Below are positions 42,543 to 48,125 of a stretch of DNA of 64,000 nucleotides, piece after piece (positions within the stretch are counted from its first letter, which is position 1; every line of letters starts with the position of its first letter). Source of the DNA: Streptomyces griseoruber (GTDB lineage Bacteria > Actinomycetota > Actinomycetes > Streptomycetales > Streptomycetaceae). The position numbers and the translations under genes were made by a program. The notes under the pieces were generated by a model that worked only from the letters and a program-made list of their open reading frames with translations, had not been told where the DNA came from and ran no database searches. The stretch covers positions 331,903 through 395,902 of the forward strand of contig NZ_KQ948768.1 of assembly GCF_001514205.1 (NCBI RefSeq), written 5' to 3'.

Positions 42543-42635
42543 GATCCCTCGGCTTCTCCTTCGGGCCCCGCCTCGGAGCGGGCACGCAGGCCGGCCCCAC
42601 GCTACCTACGAACATAGTAAACACAGCACCTGCTC

Positions 42636-42655
42636 AATTGCGAAATCTTGCAATT
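42636..42655. promoter_or_regulatory. ArsR-type operator candidate before the SulP transcription unit
   Basis: AATTGC-8 bases-GCAATT is a perfect 6-base inverted repeat in a locally AT-rich patch, resembling ArsR/SmtB operators. On the minus strand a TACTAT -10-like box follows at 42618-42613. It lies about 95 bases before the leader frame at 42542 and between two minus-strand units. Confidence 0.5.
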
Positions 42656-42703
42656 CAGCAAGAGGGCAATGCTCCGGGATGCCGCGGTGGACGGGCTCGG
42701 CCG

Positions 42704-43453
42704 TCACTTCCCTGGACCGAGCCGGGTGCGGAGGTTGTGGAACTGACGGGTCTGCATGACGACGTGCGCGGGCTCCCCCAGCACCAGGTCGAACGGCCGG
42801 GTGAGCGGACGAGGGCGGCCCCGGCCGCGCGTGCGCACCACCAGGCGGGTCTCGCCGTCGGCGGTCGGCCGCAGATGGAAGCCCCAGATGCCCTCGAGGC
42901 GGGCCCGGGGCGGAGGACCCGACGGGTCGAAGGAGTGACCGGAGGGCAGGGCCAGGTCCGACCGCAGCACCAGAGTCCGGTTCGGCTCCAGACGGGCCAC
43001 GGTGAACCAGGCCCGGCCGTCCCTCGTCGCGAGCAGCCGCGCCCCCTCGCGCAAGCTCTGCCATGCGGGCACGACGCGGTCCGCGCTGGGCTCACCGAAG
43101 TGGTCCAGGCGGTCCCAGCTGTACCAGCCGCCGCGGTCGCCTCCCATCTGTACCAGCCAGGGCCAGACCCTCTCGGGTGGCGCCGGGAGGGTTGTGGCCA
43201 TCGTCGACATGCCGTCGGCGTCGGGGACGAGTTCGTCGCCCGGGTAGACACGGGCGGCCTCGCCCTGGGTGGCGCCCCAGGTCAGCAGCCTGGGCCGGAT
43301 CCACAGCGCGTAGAGCACCGACGTGGCGGAGGCCGCCGCGAGGAACACCGGACCGGCTCCCGCTCGCCTCCGAGGCGCGGCGGGCGGCCGGGAGCACGGC
43401 TCGTCGAGGTGGAGCGCGTGGGGGGTCCGCGCGGGGGCGGTGCCGGACACCAT
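42704..43453 (-). CDS. Membrane-anchored SRPBCC-type protein
   Basis: A 249-aa protein with one hydrophobic segment near the N-terminus (about 35-55, GPVFLAAASATSVLYALWI) and a C-terminal SRPBCC-like domain (about 85-245): TTLPAPPERVWPWLVQMGGD, RGGWYSWDRLDHFGEPSADR, FTVARLEPNRTLVLRSDLAL, TRLVVRTRGRGRPRPLTRPF. The WPWLVQMGxxRGGWYSWD motif is typical of a family common next to stress genes in actinobacteria, without a proven activity. Starts three bases after the nitroreductase stop, so it belongs to the same operon. Confidence 0.75.
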   Translation of the reverse strand: MVSGTAPARTPHALHLDEPCSRPPAAPRRRAGAGPVFLAAASATSVLYALWIRPRLLTWGATQGEAARVYPGDELVPDADGMSTMATTLPAPPERVWPWLVQMGGDRGGWYSWDRLDHFGEPSADRVVPAWQSLREGARLLATRDGRAWFTVARLEPNRTLVLRSDLALPSGHSFDPSGPPPRARLEGIWGFHLRPTADGETRLVVRTRGRGRPRPLTRPFDLVLGEPAHVVMQTRQFHNLRTRLGPGK

Positions 43454-43456
43454 GTC

Positions 43457-44449
43457 TCAGGGCTCGATGTCGAGTACGTGCGAGACCGGGCGGCGCGGGG
43501 TGCCGGGGCCCTTGGGGCCGTAGCCCAGGCGGAGCACGACCTGGGTGGGGCCCGTCCCGGTCGCCGGGTCGCGCAGGGGCCAGCGCAGGTCCGTCCATTC
43601 GAGGGGCTGGGTGGCGAAGGAGGCGGACAGGCCGTGCAGGGTGGCCAGCAGCAGGACGCGTTCCATGGCCTGGCCCGCGCGGAGCCAGTCCTCGCGGCGG
43701 TCGTGGACCGTGCTGACGAGAGCCAGCTGAGGACTCTGTTCGAAGTCGGCGGCTTCCCGTCCCGCCATCGGCCGGACCCCCGCGAAGTCACGCATGGGGG
43801 CCTTGCCGCCGCGCATGCGCGGCCCGTAGGCGTAGCGCGGGACGCCCTCGCCGACGCCGCCCACCGACACCGCGTCGCCGCCGGTCCACCGGGTCAGGTC
43901 CTGGTCGCTTCCGGGGTCGGTGCGGTTGCGGGCCTCGGCCTCCTGGAAGAGTTCCAGCACCTCCCGCAGATGCCAGCCGGTGGGGAACGTCAGCGTCGCG
44001 CCCTCGGCCCGCGCGGCGGCGGCGAGAGCCTCCCTCACGGCCCCGGGGATCTCCCGCTCCTCGAACGGGTGGCGGCTGGTGTGCCGCTGGTGGATCGCCG
44101 GATGCAGCGCGGCGAGGTCCCCTTCGCCGCCGGTCCCGTCGGTCAGCCGCACGCTCGCGAGGAGCGTCCGGTCGGCGGGGTCGGGGAGCAGCAGGGTCTC
44201 GGGGTGGCGGTCCTCGTGGGCGATCGCGACCCGCAGGTTCAGCAGGGCGGCGGCACAGCCCAGGTGCAGGGCGCGGGTGTCGGGGTCGGCGTGCGGCATG
44301 GTGCGCTCGAAGTCCGCGTACAGCTCGAACGTGTGGCGGTGCCGGAGGTAGCGGAAACGCCAGGGCTGCGCGTTGTGCATGGACGGCGCGGCGGCCGCGT
44401 CCCGGACCAGGGCCGCCACCCGGTCGTCGGACAGTGCTTGCCGGCTCAC
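43457..44449 (-). CDS. Acg-family FMN-binding nitroreductase-like protein
   Basis: A 330-aa protein of the Acg (Rv2032) group: two nitroreductase-like repeats thought to bind and sequester FMN. Segments: VRDAAAAPSMHNAQPWRFRY at the N-terminus (the S-x-H-N-x-Q-P-W flavin motif), HPAIHQRHTSRHPFEERE, ALVSTVHDRREDWLRAGQAM, PLEWTDLRWPLRDPATGT and the terminal LRLGYGPKGPGTPRRPVSHV. Acg is a member of the mycobacterial DosR dormancy regulon, which fits the rest of this island. GTG 44449 after GAGG; 16 bases after the PPOX gene. Confidence 0.87.
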   Translation of the reverse strand: MSRQALSDDRVAALVRDAAAAPSMHNAQPWRFRYLRHRHTFELYADFERTMPHADPDTRALHLGCAAALLNLRVAIAHEDRHPETLLLPDPADRTLLASVRLTDGTGGEGDLAALHPAIHQRHTSRHPFEEREIPGAVREALAAAARAEGATLTFPTGWHLREVLELFQEAEARNRTDPGSDQDLTRWTGGDAVSVGGVGEGVPRYAYGPRMRGGKAPMRDFAGVRPMAGREAADFEQSPQLALVSTVHDRREDWLRAGQAMERVLLLATLHGLSASFATQPLEWTDLRWPLRDPATGTGPTQVVLRLGYGPKGPGTPRRPVSHVLDIEP

Positions 44450-44465
44450 TGGGAACCTCCCTCGT

Positions 44466-45365
44466 CTACCGGTCTTCTGCGGTGATCCTGCGGCCGGTGA
44501 GGCTCGTGGGGCGGATGGACACCCACATCTGGCGCTCACCGCCCGCCCAGGGGGTGGTGTGGGCGTGCTCCGCCAGGCCGCGCACCGCCTCGGGCTCCGT
44601 GACGACGCTCGCGCGGCCGACGGCGAGCACGCTCCAGCCCCGGCTCATGGCGTCGTCCACATGGTCGACCTCGAAGGCGACCTCGGTGCCCACGGCGGCC
44701 GCGGGCAGCGAGTCGGGGGCGGTCCGGAAGGCGATGGTGTCGTCGACGATCTCGTAGTTGACCGGTACGACCGCCGGGCGGCCGTCGGACGAGGCCACCG
44801 CGATGCGCCCCACGCCGTGGGTGGACAGCAGGGAGCGGCATTCCTCCTCGCCGAGATCCTCAAGGCGCGGGTGCAGCAGCGCGTGCCCCTGGCCGGGCGG
44901 CAGGCCGGTTCCGCCGCCGCGCAGGGCGGCGGTGGTGGTGCCCAGCGCGTCCGCCAGCCTGATGAGGGCCGCCAGGCTCGGATCGGCGGGGTGTTCCTCC
45001 AGGTACGACAGGTAGCCGGGCGACATCCGGGCGCGGCGGGCCGTCTCCTCCCGGCCGAGCCCTTGCCGGCGGCGTTCGGCGGCGACCCGTCGGCCGATGT
45101 CGCCGGGGTCGACCGGGCCTCCCACGGAAACGGGCTCCTCGTGCGGGGAAGTCCGCCGGGCGGCTCCGGGCCGGGGGTGCCCGAAATGCTGGATGTGCGC
45201 GTCGGGCCCGGGGAACACGAGCGTCACCCCGTCCGTGTCCGACCAGCGCACGTCGTACGGCGGTGTGCCGTCCTCATGGTGAAGTCCGACGATCTCGCCG
45301 TCGCGCCGGGCGGCGCCGGACGTCGTGCTTTCGACGACGAGTCGGTCGCCGAGGTGAGCTCGCAT
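44466..45365 (-). CDS. DUF1918 - HTH - pyridoxamine-phosphate-oxidase-like protein
   Basis: A 299-aa three-part protein. Residues 1-60 form a DUF1918 domain (MRAHLGDRLVVESTTSG, DGEIVGLHHEDGTPPYDVRW); about 85-140 an XRE-type HTH (IGRRVAAERRRQGLGREETA, MSPGYLSYLEEHPADPSLAA); about 160-299 a split-barrel flavin-binding PPOX-like domain (STHGVGRIAVASSDGRPAVV, PVNYEIVDDTIAFRT, AFEVDHVDDAMSRGWSVLAV). Each domain is usual in dormancy loci (DUF1918 and PPOX proteins are DosR targets in mycobacteria). The fusion suggests a flavin- or F420-sensing DNA-binding protein. ATG 45365 with GAGGAGGGG upstream is preferred to GTG 45374. Confidence 0.82.
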   Translation of the reverse strand: MRAHLGDRLVVESTTSGAARRDGEIVGLHHEDGTPPYDVRWSDTDGVTLVFPGPDAHIQHFGHPRPGAARRTSPHEEPVSVGGPVDPGDIGRRVAAERRRQGLGREETARRARMSPGYLSYLEEHPADPSLAALIRLADALGTTTAALRGGGTGLPPGQGHALLHPRLEDLGEEECRSLLSTHGVGRIAVASSDGRPAVVPVNYEIVDDTIAFRTAPDSLPAAAVGTEVAFEVDHVDDAMSRGWSVLAVGRASVVTEPEAVRGLAEHAHTTPWAGGERQMWVSIRPTSLTGRRITAEDR

Positions 45366-45471
45366 GGTGGCCACCCCTCCTCAGGATGGTGCGGTGTCCG
45401 GTGCTGTGTCCGACGTAGGCCGACGGGCCGGGCCGACGGCGACCGCCGGCCCTTCGCGCCGGTGACCGGCC

Positions 45472-45930
45472 TCAGCCGGTGATCTCGATGCGCTGTGTCG
45501 TGCCCTTCTCGGTCTTGGGGACCCTCACGGTGAGGACGCCGTTGCTCAGTTCCGCGCTGATGTGCTCGATGTCGGCGTTCGGGGGCAGCGTCGTGCGGTA
45601 GTCGAACTGGCCGATACGACGCGTGTGCCGGCGGACCGCCCCGGTGTGCTCCCGCTGTTTGACCTCACCGTGGACGTCGAGCTCTCCCTCGGAGACCTCC
45701 ACGGTGATCTGGTCCTTGTCCATGCCGGGCAGCTCCAGTTCCACCAGGTAGGCGTCTTCGGCGTCCTCGATGTCGGCCAGCGGGGCCCAGGGCTCGGCCC
45801 CGCCGAACGTGGGCCATCCGCCGCCGGCGAAGGCGGCGTGCATGAGCTGGTCCATCCTGGTGCGAAGGTCGTCCAGCTCGCGCAGGGCGGCAGGAACGCC
45901 GCCACCGCTGTGTCGTGCGGGATGTGTCAT
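45472..45930 (-). CDS. Hsp20/alpha-crystallin small heat-shock protein
   Basis: A 152-aa ATP-independent holdase chaperone. Alpha-crystallin domain: WAPLADIEDAEDAYLVELEL, PGMDKDQITVEVSEGELDVH, GQFDYRTTLPPNADIEHISA, ELSNGVLTVRVPKTE (the A-x-x-x-x-G-V-L-T-V motif) and a short tail QRIEITG with the I-x-I oligomerisation motif. Homologous to HspX/Acr, the hallmark of the mycobacterial dormancy response. The leader between it and the DUF1876 gene contains three 17-bp tandem repeats, the last one carrying the GAGGAGGG ribosome binding site. Confidence 0.93.
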   Translation of the reverse strand: MTHPARHSGGGVPAALRELDDLRTRMDQLMHAAFAGGGWPTFGGAEPWAPLADIEDAEDAYLVELELPGMDKDQITVEVSEGELDVHGEVKQREHTGAVRRHTRRIGQFDYRTTLPPNADIEHISAELSNGVLTVRVPKTEKGTTQRIEITG

Positions 45931-45943
45931 GAGTGATCCCTCC

Positions 45944-45994
45944 TCGGCTTCACATGGGCTTCGGCTTCACATGGGCTCCGGCTTCACAGGAGCC
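45944..45994. repeat. Three 17-bp tandem repeats before hsp20
   Basis: TCGGCTTCACATGGGCT occurs at 45944-45960 and 45961-45977 without change and as a degenerate third copy at 45978-45994. The array spans from the last codons and stop of the DUF1876 gene to the hsp20 ribosome binding site. On the mRNA each unit reads AGCCCATGTGAAGCCGA. Confidence 0.8.
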
Positions 45995-46271
45995 AGCCGG
46001 CGGCCTGGTGCGTGCCCGGCCGGGGCGCGCCCGTGCCTTCGATGTCCCGCTCGGCGGCCTGCAACAGCTTTCGGGCGAGATCGTTCATCGCCCGGCCCGC
46101 CGCCAGCTCGTCGCCGATCTCCGGCACGTTCGCATCCGCCGGATGGCAGTGCGCGGCCCCGTGGCCGGTGAGTGCCGTGGTACCGGTGTCCAGCACCAGA
46201 TGCGCCTTCGTCGTCCCCTCGTCGTCCTCGAAGATATGGAGCCGGGCCTTCCATTCCACCGTGTGCGACAT
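45984..46271 (-). CDS. DUF1876 domain protein
   Basis: A 95-aa protein of the DUF1876 (dsRBD-like fold) family: HTVEWKARLHIFEDDEGTTK, AHLVLDTGTTALTGHGAAHC, VPEIGDELAAGRAMNDLARK, LLQAAERDIE. The family is actinobacterial and is often linked with DosR-type stress genes; no activity is known to me. ATG 46271 has GAGGAAAG before it, but the same frame is open upstream to an ATG at 46616 with a better ribosome binding site, so a 210-aa fused product is possible. Confidence 0.85.
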   Translation of the reverse strand: MSHTVEWKARLHIFEDDEGTTKAHLVLDTGTTALTGHGAAHCHPADANVPEIGDELAAGRAMNDLARKLLQAAERDIEGTGAPRPGTHQAAGWLL

Positions 46272-46616
46272 CGCTTTCCTCCTCATCCCGGTACGGTCCT
46301 CCGCGGTGCGAGCTGCTCCTCGGTGCGGTGCCGGACGCGGTCCGCAGCGCAGCCCGCCCGGCGCTCGTCGAATGTGGGCCGTGGGCCGTGGGCGCGTGCG
46401 CTGCCCGTCGCGCATCACCGTCTGCGGCAGCGGAACGCCGTGACGCGGCGGGCGCTCGTCGGCGAGGCCGATCACGTCGGCGCGGCCGGGACGGCGGAAC
46501 ACGCCGTCGTACTCCACCATTTTGTACGCGGGCTCCAGGTACGGCGCGTCGGCCGACACCCCGACACGGGTGCCGGCCGCGGGTGCACCGACAGCCGTGC
46601 TGGTCGCGTCCGGCAT
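46272..46616 (-). other. In-frame N-terminal extension or stop-less upstream ORF
   Basis: From ATG 46616 (GGAGGTGACGCCG upstream) the frame reads MPDATSTAVGAPAAGTRVGV, then PYLEPAYKMVEYDGVFRRPG, RADVIGLADERPPRHGVPLP, and continues without a stop into the DUF1876 protein. The first 75 residues look coding; the following 40 (46300-46400) are Arg/Pro-rich low-complexity and contain GTGGGCC repeats. Either a small dormancy gene lost its stop and 3' end, or the protein is a natural fusion. Family not recognised. Paired GGGCC-type boxes lie 125 bases upstream, supporting transcription from there. Confidence 0.45.
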
Positions 46617-46741
46617 CGGCGTCACCTCCTCCGCCTCGACCACGTCTCCGCCGGGCGCGGTGGCTGGGTGGTCTGCGAAGCCGCTGGTCGCTTCGCCCCG
46701 CTCCTGATCCCACCGTCGGACACCGGCGGGCTCCGGTCACA

Positions 46742-46776
46742 GGGCCGAAGGTCCCTCGTGGACCGGCTTCCGGCCC
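46742..46776. promoter_or_regulatory. Paired dormancy-regulon boxes before the DUF1876-hsp20 unit
   Basis: GGGCCGAAGGTCCC (46742-46755) and GGACCGG-CTT-CCGGCCC (46760-46776) are two palindromic elements with centres about 20 bp apart, so they lie on one face of the helix. They resemble the GGGCCG-N2-CGGCCC boxes found elsewhere in the island. They lie 125-160 bases upstream of ATG 46616. Confidence 0.5.
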
Positions 46777-46812
46777 CGAAGACCCGCGGTGTTCCCGCGG
46801 CTTCCATGAAGA

Positions 46813-47469
46813 TCACTGGAAGGCGGCCTGGATCTCCTGCTCGGTCGCCGTGTGGGAGACGAGGAGGAGTTCGTCACCGGGCCGCAGCCGTACCGCCGGG
46901 TCCGGTACGGTCGGCTGCCCGTCGCGGACGATGGTGGCGACGACCGTGCCCTCGGGCAGCACGATGTCGCCCAGGGCCCGGCCCCGTGTCCTGGACTGCT
47001 CCGTGATGGCCGTTTCGATGACCTCGACGCCTGCCTTGCTGAGCCGCAGCAGGGCGACGGTGTCGGTGGCGCCGGTGGCCTCCTCGATGAGGGAGATCAA
47101 CGGGGTGGCGGAGGGGACGGCGACGTCGACCCCCCAGCGTTCGTCGAACAGCCAGGCGTTGTCGGCGTCGTTGACACGGGCGGCGACGCGGGGCACCGAG
47201 AACTGCCGTTTGGCGAGGAGGCTGATGACGAGGTTGTCCTCGTCGTCGCCGGTGGTGGCGATGACGAGGTCGGCGGTCAGGGCCCCGGAGTGTTCCAGGA
47301 GGGCCGGTTCGCAGGCGTCGCCCGCCACCAGCCGTGCCGGGACGTGGCCTTCCAGTTCGGCCAGACGGTCGTCGTCGGTGTCGATGAGGATGACCTCGTT
47401 GCGGGCGGCGCAGAGCACCTGGGCGATCTGGGTGCCGAGCCGTCCGGCGCCGGCGATGAGCACGTTCAC
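46813..47469 (-). CDS. TrkA-type RCK potassium-channel regulatory protein (second of pair)
   Basis: A 218-aa TrkA/KtrA protein with RCK_N (NVLIAGAGRLGTQIAQVLCA, EVILIDTDDDRLAELEG, LVAGDACEPALLEHSG, ADLVIATTGDDEDNLVISLL) and RCK_C (EVIETAITEQSRTRGRALGD, LRPGDELLLVSHTATEQEIQ). It binds nucleotides and gates K+ uptake proteins. Coupled by a four-base overlap with its paralogue. No TrkH/KtrB pore is present in the window; the P-type ATPase upstream may be the partner or the pore lies elsewhere. Confidence 0.88.
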   Translation of the reverse strand: MNVLIAGAGRLGTQIAQVLCAARNEVILIDTDDDRLAELEGHVPARLVAGDACEPALLEHSGALTADLVIATTGDDEDNLVISLLAKRQFSVPRVAARVNDADNAWLFDERWGVDVAVPSATPLISLIEEATGATDTVALLRLSKAGVEVIETAITEQSRTRGRALGDIVLPEGTVVATIVRDGQPTVPDPAVRLRPGDELLLVSHTATEQEIQAAFQ

Positions 47470-48125
47470 GTTCCCAGCTCCTTGTCGAGGAAGCCGCGCA
47501 GCCTGCCGAGCGCGGTGGCGGCGACGGCGAAGGTGACCAGGTCGCCCGCCTTCGCGGGGGTGCCGTGCGCGGGGATGAGGGAGCGGCCCCCGCGGGTGAC
47601 CTCGACGACGCGGATCTCGCCGTCGACGTCGAACTCGGTCAGCCGCCGGCCGACGAGGTAGGCGGGCACCTCCGAGCGGACGAGCAGGGTCTCGCCGTTG
47701 CCGAAGCCGAGTACGGGGCTGAGGTGGCGGTGCAGCAGCATCCGGTGGATCTCGTGCACGGTCCAGCGGACGCTGGCGATGGTGGGGATGCCGAGGTCAC
47801 GGTAGATGTCGGCGCGCCGCGGGTCGTAGATGCGGGCGAGGACGATCGGGACCCGGTAGGTGTCCTTCGCCGTGCGCGCGCTGACGATGTTGCTGTTGTC
47901 GCCGGAGGTGACGGCGACGAAGGCGTCCGCGTGCTCGATCCCGGCGGACCCCAGGACGGCGCGGCTGAAGCCGTTGCCCTCGTGGAAGCGGATGCGGGGG
48001 TTGTCGGGCAGCCGGCGGGCGGCCTTGGGGCGCCGGTCGACGACCTCGACGTCGTGCCCTTCCGTGGCGAGCAGGCCGGCGAGGGCGGCGCCCACCCGTC
48101 CGCAGCCGACGACGATCACTTTCAC
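47466..48125 (-). CDS. TrkA-type RCK potassium-channel regulatory protein (first of pair)
   Basis: A 219-aa RCK protein: VKVIVVGCGRVGAALAGLLA, VEVVDRRPKAARRLPDNPRI, FHEGNGFSRAVLGSAGIEHA, DAFVAVTSGDNSNIVSARTA, and a C-terminal domain with VGRRLTEFDVDGEIRVVEVT. About 30 percent like the next gene by eye; the pair mirrors the CeoB/CeoC (TrkA1/TrkA2) couple of mycobacteria. GTG 48125 has AAAGGAG at 7-8 bases and overlaps the P-type ATPase stop. Confidence 0.88.
   Translation of the reverse strand: MKVIVVGCGRVGAALAGLLATEGHDVEVVDRRPKAARRLPDNPRIRFHEGNGFSRAVLGSAGIEHADAFVAVTSGDNSNIVSARTAKDTYRVPIVLARIYDPRRADIYRDLGIPTIASVRWTVHEIHRMLLHRHLSPVLGFGNGETLLVRSEVPAYLVGRRLTEFDVDGEIRVVEVTRGGRSLIPAHGTPAKAGDLVTFAVAATALGRLRGFLDKELGT

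Noticed and set aside
45421..45452. GGGCCGGGCCGACG and GCGACCGCCGGCCC as dormancy boxes before the PPOX gene
   Set aside because: Too many mismatches and a 14-bp spacing unlike the 20-22 bp of the other pairs; left out of the regulon list.
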